NCBI GenBank assembly: GCA_023442945.1
Contig: JAEZWW010000115.1
Span: 1 to 61,762, forward strand
Length of the DNA: 61,762 nucleotides
Direction: 5' to 3'
DNA from: Pseudomonadota bacterium
GTDB lineage: Bacteria; Pseudomonadota; Gammaproteobacteria; Burkholderiales; Burkholderiaceae_C
In this document: piece by piece, positions 25,396 to 33,632 of the stretch
Layout of the letters: every line of letters starts with the position of its first letter
Numbering within the stretch: the stretch's first letter is position 1
Notes under the pieces: generated by a model
Told to the model about the DNA's origin: nothing
Databases searched by the model: none
What the model saw: only the letters and a program-made list of their open reading frames with translations
Position numbers and translations under genes: made by a program

Positions 25396-25434
25396 AGAAA
25401 AAGCCCGCATGTCTTGTGAACATGCGGGCTTTTT
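25396..25434. terminator. Strong bidirectional terminator beside tRNA-Thr
   Basis: AGCCCGCATG/CATGCGGGCT ten-base-pair stem with a nine-base loop, flanked by A and T tracts. On the minus strand it directly follows the tRNA 3' end. Confidence 0.9.
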
Positions 25435-25437
25435 GCC

Positions 25438-25513
25438 TGGTGCCGACTGCCGGGATCGAACTGGCGACCTACGCGTTACGAGTGCGTTGCTCTACCAACT
25501 GAGCTAAGTCGGC
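25438..25513 (-). tRNA. tRNA-Thr (anticodon CGT)
   Basis: 76 nt including an encoded CCA. Seven-base-pair acceptor GCCGACT/AGTCGGC, D arm GCTC-AGTTGGTA-GAGC, anticodon loop CTCGTAA (CGT, reading ACG), variable AGGTC and T loop TTCGATC are all visible. Two stem positions are A-C mismatches: 31-39 in the anticodon stem and 52-62 in the T stem. Both would be pairs if the C were T. A strong terminator follows. Confidence 0.92.
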
Positions 25514-25638
25514 GAAAACCTGAACCCGAAATTATATACGAACTGAATTGGGCCTTGTCTTGGCCGTGGGGCTTTTTCGCCACGGGTGGAGTCGGCGGCT
25601 AGACTGGGCTTTTGCCAACGCGCACAGGAGACGCCCAC

Positions 25639-26565
25639 ATGCTGAAGCCCGACCACGTTCAAGACACCGCCGCCTTGCTGGATGCGCGCCCCGAAGCCGC
25701 TGCCGGCGCGCCGTCGCGGCGCCGCGCGATCCAGCTGGGGCTGGGTGGCCTGGGTGTGGGCTACGCCGCGGCCACGCTGCCGGTGGCGGCGCAGACCGCC
25801 ATCAACACCAAGGCCGATGGGCTGACCGCGGGCGAAGTCACCATCGACGTCGCCGGCTTCAAGATGCCGGCCTACCGCGCGCAGCCTACTGGCAAGACCG
25901 GCCTGCCGGTGGTGCTGGTGCTGTCCGAGATCTTTGGTGTGCACGAATACATCGCCGACACCGCGCGCCGCTTCGCCCACGCGGGCTACCTGGCGATCGC
26001 GCCCGAGCTGTTCGTGCGCCAGGGCGATGCGCAAAGCTATGGCGAGATGGCCAAGCTGATGAGCGAAGTGATTGCCAAAGTGCCCGACGCGCAGGTGCTG
26101 GGCGATTTGGACGCGACCGTGGCCTGGGCCGGCGCCAACGGCGGCGATGTCAACAAGGTCGGCGTCACCGGCTTTTGCTGGGGCGGCCGCCAGACCTGGC
26201 TGTACGCCGAACACAACCCCAAGGTGAAGGCCGGCGTGGCCTGGTACGGCCGCCTGGTGGGCGATCAGAACGCGCTGACGCCCAAGAACCCGATCGACGG
26301 CGTGGCCAACCTGAAAGCGCCCGTGCTGGGCCTGTACGGCGGCGCCGACACCGGCATTCCGCTGGACACGGTCGACAAGATGAAGGCCGCGCTGAAAGCC
26401 GCCGCCGACAAGGGCAATGCCGCGGCCAAGGCGTCAGAGTTCGTGGTCTACCCGGACGCGCCGCACGCTTTTCACGCCGATTACCGGTCCAGCTACCGCA
26501 AGGAAGCCGCCGAAGACGGCTGGAAGCGCACGCTGGCGTGGTTCAAGGCGCACGGCGTGGCGTGA
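25639..26565 (+). CDS. Dienelactone hydrolase family protein, Tat-exported
   Basis: 308 aa. A twin-arginine-type leader (SRRRAIQLGLGGLGVG, cleavage near VAAQ) precedes an alpha/beta hydrolase of the dienelactone hydrolase family. The nucleophile is Cys180 in GFCWGG, with the GADTGIP aspartate region and PHAFHADY supplying Asp and His; the SEIFG glutamate is also kept. AGGAG lies before the ATG. Export is unusual for a classical ClcD-type enzyme but is common in a subgroup of putative carboxymethylenebutenolidases. Substrate unknown. Confidence 0.9.
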   Translation: MLKPDHVQDTAALLDARPEAAAGAPSRRRAIQLGLGGLGVGYAAATLPVAAQTAINTKADGLTAGEVTIDVAGFKMPAYRAQPTGKTGLPVVLVLSEIFGVHEYIADTARRFAHAGYLAIAPELFVRQGDAQSYGEMAKLMSEVIAKVPDAQVLGDLDATVAWAGANGGDVNKVGVTGFCWGGRQTWLYAEHNPKVKAGVAWYGRLVGDQNALTPKNPIDGVANLKAPVLGLYGGADTGIPLDTVDKMKAALKAAADKGNAAAKASEFVVYPDAPHAFHADYRSSYRKEAAEDGWKRTLAWFKAHGVA

Positions 26566-26640
26566 CGCGGTGGGGCGCGGGCCGCGTCGGCACACACGTC
26601 GGATCACGCTCAACGCGAAATTCAAAGAAAATTGGCCGTT

Positions 26641-26682
26641 GGCCCTAGGGGGATCTGCGCGGGCAGCTATACAAAATATAGC
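26641..26682 (+). repeat. Dispersed repeat family A, copy 7
   Basis: Full copy: GGCCCTAGGGGGATCTGCGC, then GGGCAGCTATACAAAATATA and GC. The rest of the 26566-26882 gap shows nothing beyond this and the presumed add promoter. Confidence 0.85.
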
Positions 26683-26882
26683 TATGCCTTGTGCATCGCA
26701 CCGCATGTTTGACCGTGCCGACTTCAGCACGACGGTGCTGCGCATGAGCCAGCGAATCTGCTGATGGCTTCAACACCAGCCGAAGGTGTGCGCCGTGACC
26801 CGGTGAGATGGCCGCATTGCCAGTGGCGCCCCGTCGGGCAGCTTTTGCCCTGCTGGCCGCAGCGACGCGCGACAATAGCGCC

Positions 26883-27959
26883 ATGGCAGCGACCGTGACC
26901 TTTGACGAATTTTTGCTGCGCATGCCCAAGGTGGAATTGCATTGCCACCTGCTGGGCAGCGTGCGGCAGCAGACCTTCACCGACCTCGTGCACCGCGCCA
27001 AGGCGCCGATCAGCGACGAGGAAATCACCGCCTTCTACACGCGCGGCGAAAAGCCGGTTGGCGTGCTGCGCGTGCTGCGCGCGCTGGACGCCTGGTTGCT
27101 GCGCACGCCGGACGACTTCCACCGGCTGGTGTACGAATACCTGAGCGACGCCGCGGCCGAGCAGGTGCGCTACGCCGAGTTTTTCTGGAACCCCACCGGC
27201 ACCGCGCGCGAAGGCGGCTTGCCGTACGAGCGCGCGCTGCAAGGCATCCGCCGCGCGATCGCCGACGCCGAGCGCGACCACGGCATCGTCGGACGGCTGG
27301 TGCCCGCGATCGACCGCGAAGCCTCGCCCGAGGACGCGCTGGAGATGGTGCGTTGGGTGGTCGAACACCGTTGTGACGAAGCCATCGGCATCGGCATCGA
27401 CTACCGCGAAAACGACCGCCCGCCCGAGCTGTTCGAAGCCGCGTACCGCCTGGCGCGCACATCTGGCCTGAAGACCACCGCGCACGCCGGCGAATTCGGC
27501 ATGCCCTGGACCAACGTGCAGACCGCGGTCGACGTGCTGAAGGTGGACCGCATTGACCACGGCTACACCGTGGTGGACGCGCCGGACTTTGCCGCGCGCT
27601 GCGCCGAGAAGGGCATCCTGTTCACCGTGGTGCCGACCAATTCGTACTACCTGCGCACGCTGGCGCCCGAGCGCTGGGCGCTGGACCACCCGATCCGAAA
27701 AATGCCCGGCCTGGGCCTGCGCGTGCACCCCAACACCGACGACCCGACGCTGCACCACGTCACGCCCGCCAAGGCCTGGGGGATGATGGTGCGCGACTTC
27801 GGCTTCAGCATGGCGGACCTGCGTGGCTTCATGCTGAACGGCCTGGACGGCGCCTGGATCGACGACAGCACACGCCGCGACTGGCGCGCGCAGTTCACCG
27901 CCGAGTTTGACGATTTGGCCAAAAATATGGGAATTATATACTTGACAAACCAAGGCTAG
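26883..27959 (+). CDS. add: Adenosine deaminase family protein, 3' end altered by a transposon
   Basis: 358-aa metal-dependent aminohydrolase of the adenosine deaminase family. Zinc ligands are seen in ELHCHLLGS (His20, His22), HAGEFG, RIDHGY and NTDDP. The usual HLHLDG motif is HCHLLG here, so the aspartate that contacts the ribose 5'-OH in adenosine deaminase is leucine, and substrate preference may differ. The last codons come from the left end of an IS1595 element: without it the gene would end AKNIA-stop; with it, it ends NMGIIYLTNQG. The enzyme core is untouched. The ATG at 26883 is used; an in-frame start at 26808 is less likely. Confidence 0.9.
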   Translation: MAATVTFDEFLLRMPKVELHCHLLGSVRQQTFTDLVHRAKAPISDEEITAFYTRGEKPVGVLRVLRALDAWLLRTPDDFHRLVYEYLSDAAAEQVRYAEFFWNPTGTAREGGLPYERALQGIRRAIADAERDHGIVGRLVPAIDREASPEDALEMVRWVVEHRCDEAIGIGIDYRENDRPPELFEAAYRLARTSGLKTTAHAGEFGMPWTNVQTAVDVLKVDRIDHGYTVVDAPDFAARCAEKGILFTVVPTNSYYLRTLAPERWALDHPIRKMPGLGLRVHPNTDDPTLHHVTPAKAWGMMVRDFGFSMADLRGFMLNGLDGAWIDDSTRRDWRAQFTAEFDDLAKNMGIIYLTNQG

Positions 27960-27992
27960 ATCGACACACTACAGTCATTCGGAGCAAACGAC

Positions 27993-28940
27993 ATGACTGC
28001 AATCCTCAATCAGCCGCATTTTCAAGACGCCGATAAGGCGCGCGAATACCTTGAAGCGCTTCGCTGGCCTACAGGCGTCGTGTGCCCGCACTGCGGCTCA
28101 GTTGGCAGCCATTACAAGCTGCAGGGCAAAGCTCATCGCCCCGGCGTTTACAAGTGCGCCGACTGCGCTGCTCAGTTCACGGTGACGGTGGGCACCGTGT
28201 TTGAGCGCAGCAAGATCGCCTTGAATGTATGGCTACAGGCAGTGCACCTGATGTGCGCCAGCAAGAAAGGCATCAGCGCAAAGCAGTTGGAGCGCATGCT
28301 TGGCGTAACCTATAAGACGGCTTGGTTCATGTCGCACCGCATCCGTGAGGCAATGACGGCTGAATCTGGCGGCCTGCTCGGCGGCGGCGGTGCTACGGTC
28401 GAAGTGGACGAAACCTATTGGGGCAACACTCACCAATCCAAGATTGGCAAGCTGGTGGGCACGAAGCAAGGCGGGCACCAGAAAGAAAAAATCGTGTCAC
28501 TGGTTGAGCGCGGCGGAAAGGTTCGTTCGATCCATGTCCAGATGGTCACATCAGCCACACTGAAAGAAGCAATCGCCAAGAATGTGCATAAGGACACACA
28601 CATTCACACCGACAGCCATTACGGTTACCGCAAGGCTGCGGCCGGCTATGCCAGCCACGAATTTGTGAATCACACTGCGCAAGAATATGCGCGAGGCGGC
28701 GTGACCACCAACACCGTCGAGGGTTACTTCTCAATTCTCAAACGTGGGCTGGTAGGTACTTTCCATCACGTCGGCGAGCAGCACCTGCAGCGCTATGTCC
28801 GTGAATTCGACTTTCGCTACAACACCCGGAGCGCTCTCGGCTACAACGACACCGACCGCGTAAATCTGGCGCTCAAGGGCATTGCGGGCAAGCGGTTAAC
28901 GTATCAAAGGACTTGTGCGCAACGGGCTGTCCAAATTTGA
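27993..28940 (+). CDS. IS1595 family transposase (ISXO2-like)
   Basis: 315-aa transposase. An N-terminal zinc ribbon (CPHCG near residue 31 and CADC near 53) precedes a DDE/DDN-type catalytic domain with aspartates in VEVDETYWG and HTDSHYGY and a third acidic/amide site around TTNTVEGYFSILKRG. The length and motif order are those of complete IS1595 family enzymes, so it is probably active. It starts 64 bp inside the left terminal repeat and converges on the passenger genes. Confidence 0.95.
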   Translation: MTAILNQPHFQDADKAREYLEALRWPTGVVCPHCGSVGSHYKLQGKAHRPGVYKCADCAAQFTVTVGTVFERSKIALNVWLQAVHLMCASKKGISAKQLERMLGVTYKTAWFMSHRIREAMTAESGGLLGGGGATVEVDETYWGNTHQSKIGKLVGTKQGGHQKEKIVSLVERGGKVRSIHVQMVTSATLKEAIAKNVHKDTHIHTDSHYGYRKAAAGYASHEFVNHTAQEYARGGVTTNTVEGYFSILKRGLVGTFHHVGEQHLQRYVREFDFRYNTRSALGYNDTDRVNLALKGIAGKRLTYQRTCAQRAVQI

Positions 28941-28956
28941 GCGGCTGCTCGCCAAA

Positions 28957-29709
28957 CTAATGCGATAGCTCTTGAGCCTCCTGTTTAATGAGCGACCCAA
29001 AGGCAAGCTCATCAAAAATAAGAGCACGATCAGTATAATAGGCAGCCCGCTCAAACTGCTTTTTACCTACCGCAGCTTGATTTTCAGCCACCGCAATAAC
29101 GGTCACGGGCCGTTTATCTGATTTGTATTTTTCGTGAATGACCTCTGCCTCAAGAAGTCGGGCAGAAGATGTGGCTGCAATTATAATAATCGGCTTCTTG
29201 GTTTCAATTAAATAGTCAGCGACAAATCCGCCGGCTATAGGAAGCTCGGCATCTTGACTGGCCGGTAACCGCATTTCACGAACAATATCCTGAACGATAG
29301 TCTGCAAGCGTTCACGAAAGTCATTTTGCACTCGCTCTCCACGAGGCATCGATACGGCATACAATTGCTGCGCCACTTCGGCTACGCGAAATATATACAA
29401 AGCAATATCCAACTCGGACGCGGTGGAGGCAAATAGAACCTCGTCATCGTCTAATTCTACCGGAGAAATCAATCGAAGCTCGTCTACCCATCGTGCAAAC
29501 GCCTCGCTTTCCGTGTCCCCTCCATTTAGCGAAGCAAAAAACGAGGCTTCCCCGTTGTCATCAATCTGAAACCCGTTATCATTTTTACGAACACGCACAA
29601 CCACCTGATCGCCGCCTTGATATTGAAGTGGCGTTATCACTCGCGCCAAACGCTTACTTTCTACCTCGACGGTAAAAAGATCGCAAATGGACTTCTTTAA
29701 GTGTTCCAA
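28957..29709 (-). CDS. Transposon passenger protein, DUF1828-like
   Basis: 250 aa, soluble. The N-terminal 60 residues (ITPLQYQGGDQVVVRVRK, then IDDNGEASFFASL) resemble the DUF1828 domain, and the remainder has the length and pattern expected for the accompanying DUF1829 region (IETKKPIIIIAATSS, VTVIAVAENQ). Function of these domains is not established. It is the second gene of a two-gene AT-rich operon, eight bases after 29718-30221, and converges with the transposase gene 16 bp away. Base composition differs strongly from the host chromosome. Confidence 0.85.
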   Translation of the reverse strand: MEHLKKSICDLFTVEVESKRLARVITPLQYQGGDQVVVRVRKNDNGFQIDDNGEASFFASLNGGDTESEAFARWVDELRLISPVELDDDEVLFASTASELDIALYIFRVAEVAQQLYAVSMPRGERVQNDFRERLQTIVQDIVREMRLPASQDAELPIAGGFVADYLIETKKPIIIIAATSSARLLEAEVIHEKYKSDKRPVTVIAVAENQAAVGKKQFERAAYYTDRALIFDELAFGSLIKQEAQELSH

Positions 29710-29717
29710 AATAAAGC

Positions 29718-30221
29718 CTACGCAATTAGTCTCATTTGACTATCATTCGATTCCGGCAAAGTTATACCGCATTTTTCGCAGAACAACTTAATCAGTTCTA
29801 TTCTATCAAAAGGTTCGCGTGGGTCAAGTGTCCTTGGATAATTTTTTGTTATATCGAATTCGGGTGCACCTGGTAGTTGCCGATTTGAATAGTCAGAATC
29901 TGTTTTGCATGGCAACTTGCAGTGAATCCCTTTGTGACTCGGATGCCAGTGAAACTCAAAAAGCGGATAATAATTTCCACCGGAAATCTTCAAAAATAGA
30001 TTGGCAAGAAATAGCCGATCAGTTAATTCTTTACCATCGCGCCAAAGCATAAAAGCAGCATGACCATCAGATACATCGACGAAGCCCGTCGAATGAACAC
30101 GCGCACCGCCGAGTCTGTGAAACGGTCGGGGATATTTGTTCCGCTTATGTGTCTTGAAGTCGGGAAACTGCAAAAGCCGCTTCTCCACGGCTTTTTGTCG
30201 TCGTAATTCTTTAGGGATCAT
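29718..30221 (-). CDS. Transposon passenger protein of unknown function
   Basis: 167 aa from the ATG at 30221 (MIPKELRRQK); an in-frame start 10 codons earlier is possible. Basic N-terminus, then a central region GGARVHSTGFVDVSDGHAAF and a histidine/aromatic-rich block YYPLFEFHWHPSHKGIHCKL that could bind metal or nucleic acid. I do not recognise the family. No signal or membrane segment. It is transcribed with the DUF1828-like gene and is AT-rich. A toxin-antitoxin, immunity or restriction role is conceivable from the arrangement only. Confidence 0.8.
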   Translation of the reverse strand: MIPKELRRQKAVEKRLLQFPDFKTHKRNKYPRPFHRLGGARVHSTGFVDVSDGHAAFMLWRDGKELTDRLFLANLFLKISGGNYYPLFEFHWHPSHKGIHCKLPCKTDSDYSNRQLPGAPEFDITKNYPRTLDPREPFDRIELIKLFCEKCGITLPESNDSQMRLIA

Positions 30222-30249
30222 GGCAAAGACTTTGGCGTACCATCGCATC

Positions 30250-30396
30250 ATGCCACCCGCTCAACTGCCCGTGAACAGGGAACGCCCACCTAGCCAACCA
30301 TCTGAAGACGATGTGTTGCGCAGAATGCTCAGTACGCCACCTCAGCCGAAGCCCGCGCCAAAGCCAGCGCCGGCCAAGACGCCCCAGAAGAAGTAG
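30250..30396 (+). CDS. Small proline-rich ORF at the right end of the transposon
   Basis: 48 codons from the ATG at 30250, or 58 from the ATG at 30220. The product has an N-terminal RERPPSQPSEDDVLRRML segment and a lysine/proline/alanine-rich tail ending TPQKK. The charged EDDVLRRML helix looks like selected coding sequence rather than a chance frame. It is divergent from the passenger genes and followed by an ACCGCAGC/GCTGCGGT hairpin before the right inverted repeat. Function unknown. Confidence 0.45.
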   Translation: MPPAQLPVNRERPPSQPSEDDVLRRMLSTPPQPKPAPKPAPAKTPQKK

Positions 30397-30467
30397 CTGC
30401 GAAGTCAGCGGCCTACCGCAGCCCATTGCAAGCTGCGGTTTGTTAAGTACATATATCCCAAAATATC

Positions 30468-30513
30468 GCCTAGCCAGCGTCCAATCTGCGCAGGCAGCTC
30501 CATTTTTTATAGT
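30468..30513 (+). repeat. Dispersed repeat family A, copy 8
   Basis: CCTAGCCAGCGTCCAATCTG, then CGCAGGCAGCTCC and TTTTTATAG. It lies immediately outside the transposon and was originally just after the deaminase stop codon. Confidence 0.7.
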
Positions 30514-30520
30514 GAAAACC

Positions 30521-31498
30521 ATGCAAAGACGACTCCTTCTCACGGCCCTCGGCGGCGCCACCTTGTTCGCCGGTGCGGCCCACGCGCAACCCGCGTGGCC
30601 TTCGGCCAAGCCCATCACCATCATCGTGCCTTTCACCGCCGGCGGCAGTGTCGACACCACGGCGCGCCTGCTGGCCGAGCAGTTGACGCAGCGGCTGAAG
30701 CAGTCGGTCGTCATCGACAACGTGGGCGGCGCGGGCGGCACCATTGGCGTGAACAAGCTGGTGCAGTCGGCGCCCGACGGCTACACGCTGGTGATGGGCG
30801 CGGACAGCCCCATCGCCATCGCCAAGTTCGTCAACCCGGCCGGTGTGCGCTACGACCCGGCCAAGGACCTGGCGCCGGTGGCCATGGTCAACACCGCGCC
30901 CATGGTGCTGGTGGCGCGCCCAGGCCTGCCGGTCAAAACGCTGGCCGACGTGGTCGCGCTGGCCAAGAAGGAGCCGGGCAAGCTGAGCTACGCGACTTCC
31001 GGCATCGGGACCGTGCTGCACCTGGGCATGGAGATGCTGCAGCGCCAGGGCGGGTATGAGGTGACGCACGTGCCTTACCGCGGCGGCGCGCAGATCGCGA
31101 CCGACGTGATCGGCAACCAGGTTGATTTGGCGATGCTGATCAGCGTCAGCGCGGCGCCGCACATCCAGTCGGGCAAGCTCAAGGGCATCGCCGTGACCAG
31201 CGCGCAGCGCCTGCCCATGCTGCCCAACGTGCCGCCGGTGGCCGAAACGCCGGGCTTCAAAGGCTACGACGTGGTGTCTTGGACCGGCCTGTTCGCGCCC
31301 GCGCGCACGCCCAAGGCGGTGGTCGACGCGATCAACCAGGCCGTCAACGCCGTGTTGGCGCAGCCGGAAATCCGCACCAAGTTGCAGGAGCAGGGCGCTG
31401 TGCCCGGCAAAGGCAGCGCGGCCGAGTTCGGCCAGTTCGTCGCGCGCGAGCAGCAGCGCTACGCACAGGTCGTGAAGGCGGCGAACATCCACGAATGA
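30521..31498 (+). CDS. Bug/TctC family periplasmic solute-binding protein
   Basis: 325-aa tripartite tricarboxylate receptor of the Bug family, which is greatly expanded in Burkholderiales. Signal peptide MQRRLLLTALGGATLFAGAA with cleavage after AHAQ, then the family blocks PITIIVPFTAGGSVDTTAR, VVIDNVGGAGGTIG and ATSGIGTVLHLGME. No membrane subunits are nearby, which is normal for these orphan receptors. A GTG three codons upstream could also start the protein. The ligand is not predictable. Confidence 0.93.
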   Translation: MQRRLLLTALGGATLFAGAAHAQPAWPSAKPITIIVPFTAGGSVDTTARLLAEQLTQRLKQSVVIDNVGGAGGTIGVNKLVQSAPDGYTLVMGADSPIAIAKFVNPAGVRYDPAKDLAPVAMVNTAPMVLVARPGLPVKTLADVVALAKKEPGKLSYATSGIGTVLHLGMEMLQRQGGYEVTHVPYRGGAQIATDVIGNQVDLAMLISVSAAPHIQSGKLKGIAVTSAQRLPMLPNVPPVAETPGFKGYDVVSWTGLFAPARTPKAVVDAINQAVNAVLAQPEIRTKLQEQGAVPGKGSAAEFGQFVAREQQRYAQVVKAANIHE

Positions 31499-31571
31499 CA
31501 CCGCGTGGCGAAACGGCCAGGCGCGTGCTGCGCACTGGCTGAATCGCCGGGTTGAGGGTGAAATGCGGCGC

Positions 31572-31614
31572 TGACCTTACAGCCATCTGCGCGGGCAGCT
31601 ACTTAAAATATAGC
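31572..31614 (+). repeat. Dispersed repeat family A, copy 9
   Basis: CCTTACAGCCATCTGCGCGG, then GCAGCTACTTAAAATATAGC, between the convergent receptor and sulfurtransferase genes. Confidence 0.85.
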
Positions 31615-31649
31615 AATCGAGCGCGCGTTCTGCGTTCCGCTCTGAATGC

Positions 31650-32510
31650 TCAGCCGCGCGCCACGGGCAATTCGGGTCGGCGGCTCCATTCGCTCCAGCT
31701 GCCGGCGTACAGGCCGGCGGGCGCGTAGCCGGCCAGCTCCATCGCCAGCACATTGGGCACGGCGCTGACGCCGCTGCCGCAGTGGTGCACCACGCCCGCC
31801 GCGTCGCGCCCCGCCAGCAGGGCGTCAAATTCCTCTTTGAGTTGCGCCGCAGGTTTGAACAGGCTGTCGGCACCCAGGTTGTCGTTGAACGGGCGGTTCA
31901 GCGCGCCGGGGATGTGGCCGGCCACGGGGTCGAGTGGCTCGGTCTCGCCGCGGTAGCGCGGGCCGCCGCGTGCGTCGATCACGGTCTGCGTCGGCCGACC
32001 GAGTGCGCCGACCACTTCGTCGATCAGCACCAGGCGGCGCAGCGGTTTGCCCAGCTGAAAGTTGCCTTGGGCGCGCGGTGCGGCGGCGCCGGATTCGGTC
32101 GCGCCGTCAGCGGCCACCCATGCCTGCAGACCGCCGTTCAGCACCGCCACGGCGTCGTGACCGGCCCATTTGAGCATCCACCACAGGCGCCCGCAGTAGT
32201 TGGCGCCGTTGCGGTCGTAGGCCACGACCTGCGTGTCCTGATTGACGCCCAGCCGTTGCAGCGTCTGCGCGAACAGCTCTCGTTTTGGTAGCGGGTGGCG
32301 GCCGCCGTTGACCGCGTTGGCCGGGTCCTTGGCGGACAGATCGCGGTCCAGATGGGCTTGCACGGCGCCGGCGATGTGCTGCTCGGCAAACAGGGCGTCG
32401 GCCTTGGCGGGGTCGGCCAGGTCGAAGCTGCAGTCCACCACCAGCAGCGGCGCACCGCTGGCCTGCAGCGCTTTCAGTTCGTCAACGGAGATTAGGTGGG
32501 TATAGGGCAT
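31650..32510 (-). CDS. sseA: Thiosulfate/3-mercaptopyruvate sulfurtransferase (two rhodanese domains)
   Basis: 286-aa two-domain rhodanese that transfers sulfane sulfur to a thiophilic acceptor. The N-terminal inactive domain runs to about residue 140 (WAGHDAVAVLNGG at its end); the C-terminal domain has the active Cys244 in HHCGSGVSA, a loop of the SseA/TST type. HIPGALNRPF is the preceding rhodanese signature. The start MPYTHLI at 32510 was preferred over a 39-codon extension lacking conservation. Cytoplasmic, monocistronic. Confidence 0.93.
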   Translation of the reverse strand: MPYTHLISVDELKALQASGAPLLVVDCSFDLADPAKADALFAEQHIAGAVQAHLDRDLSAKDPANAVNGGRHPLPKRELFAQTLQRLGVNQDTQVVAYDRNGANYCGRLWWMLKWAGHDAVAVLNGGLQAWVAADGATESGAAAPRAQGNFQLGKPLRRLVLIDEVVGALGRPTQTVIDARGGPRYRGETEPLDPVAGHIPGALNRPFNDNLGADSLFKPAAQLKEEFDALLAGRDAAGVVHHCGSGVSAVPNVLAMELAGYAPAGLYAGSWSEWSRRPELPVARG

Positions 32511-32643
32511 GTCGGCTTCCTTGGGTGCGTGAGCTGGGGTTGCCCCGAGCATAAAAGAAGGCGGCGTGGCGTGCGGTCGCGCAGGTGCGGGTTGATGCCA
32601 TGCCATGACATCACCGGTCGAGCGCACCGTGACGCAGCCAGCG

Positions 32644-33531
32644 CTAGTGCGCTTCGGCGGGCGGGTTGGGCAGCGCCCGCGCGCGCAGGAAGGTCGCCAG
32701 CATGCCGCTCAGGATGATGGTGGCCATGCCGACCCAGCCCAGCAGCGGGATCTGGTCGCCAAACAGCACCAGCCCGAACAGCGCGGCAAACACGATGCCC
32801 GAGTACTGCAGGTTGGCCACGACCATGGTCGATCCGCGGGTGTACGCGCGCGTCATGCACAGCTGCCCCAGCGCGGCCAGCACGCCGATCGGGATCAGCC
32901 ACAGCGCCTGGCGCGTGTTGAGCGGGTGCACGTCGAAGAACAGCATGGCGACGCCGCCAACCAGCGCTGCGCCGACCGAAAAATAGAACACGGTGCGCGC
33001 CTCGGGCTCGCCGATGCGGCCGAGCGCGGCGACCTGGATGTAGGCCAGCGCGGACATCAGGCCCGACATCAGCCCGATCAGGCCGGCAAACAGCTGGTTT
33101 TGGTCGAGTGTGGGGCGCAGCATCATCACCACGCCGGCAAAGCTGGCCATCACCGCAAAGATCAGCGGGCCCTGGCGCCGGATCTCCGACAGCTTGCCCA
33201 TCAACAGTGTGCCGCCGACCAGGAAGGCCGCGACCCACACGCCGCTCATGTAATTCAGCGTCATCGCGGTGGCCAGCGGCAACTTGGCGATGGCGTAGAA
33301 CCAGGCCGTGAGGGCAGCGACGCCGACGATGTTGCGCCACACGTGCATCATCGGCACGCTGGTGCGCAGAGACACTTTGCGCGAGCGCGCCAGCATCCAC
33401 ATGAAGACGATGCCGATGGCACCGCGGTAGCAGACGATCTCCATCGGTCCGAAATGGTCGGACGCGAACTTGATGCACACGCTCATCAGGGCAAAGAAGA
33501 GCGAGGCGGCGATCATCCAGGCGGCTTGCAT
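32644..33531 (-). CDS. EamA/DMT family transporter
   Basis: 295-aa inner-membrane protein with about ten helices in two EamA repeats (FFALMSVCIKFASDHFGP in the first; LCMTRAYTRGSTMVVANLQY and GIVFAALFGLVLFGD in the second). This type matches S-adenosylmethionine or amino-acid exporter relatives, but the substrate is unknown. The start at 33531 (MQAAWMIAASLFF) is used; a 38-codon extension from 33645 overlaps the divergent regulatory region. Divergent from the IPTL-CTERM gene. Confidence 0.88.
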   Translation of the reverse strand: MQAAWMIAASLFFALMSVCIKFASDHFGPMEIVCYRGAIGIVFMWMLARSRKVSLRTSVPMMHVWRNIVGVAALTAWFYAIAKLPLATAMTLNYMSGVWVAAFLVGGTLLMGKLSEIRRQGPLIFAVMASFAGVVMMLRPTLDQNQLFAGLIGLMSGLMSALAYIQVAALGRIGEPEARTVFYFSVGAALVGGVAMLFFDVHPLNTRQALWLIPIGVLAALGQLCMTRAYTRGSTMVVANLQYSGIVFAALFGLVLFGDQIPLLGWVGMATIILSGMLATFLRARALPNPPAEAH

Positions 33532-33632
33532 GGGCCGCGATTCTAGGCGAGCGCAGATGTAGCCACCTGTGGACGTGCCGAGGAACAGACGAGCGCTGTG
33601 TGCTGATTCGAAATTGCAAAAACTGTCACAAA

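Larger units (their letters stand above)
27929..30459. mobile_element. IS1595-family transposon with passenger genes
   Basis: 2,531 bp bounded by inverted repeats: left GGGAATTATATACTTGACAA, then ACC; right, read inward, GGGATATATGTACTTAACAA, then ACC; 19 of 23 positions agree. A seven-base direct repeat, AAAATAT, flanks it (27922-27928 and 30460-30466), fitting the short AT-rich target duplication of this family. Removing the element and one repeat restores a plain stop codon for the deaminase gene and joins it to a family A repeat. It holds an ISXO2-type transposase, two AT-rich genes on the opposite strand and a small proline-rich ORF. The left end contains TTGACA as a possible -35 for the transposase. 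Confidence 0.9.

Noticed and set aside
24651..25507. Plus-strand frame running from scoB into the tRNA region
   Set aside because: It is out of frame with scoB and overlaps two terminators and the tRNA; no conserved residues.
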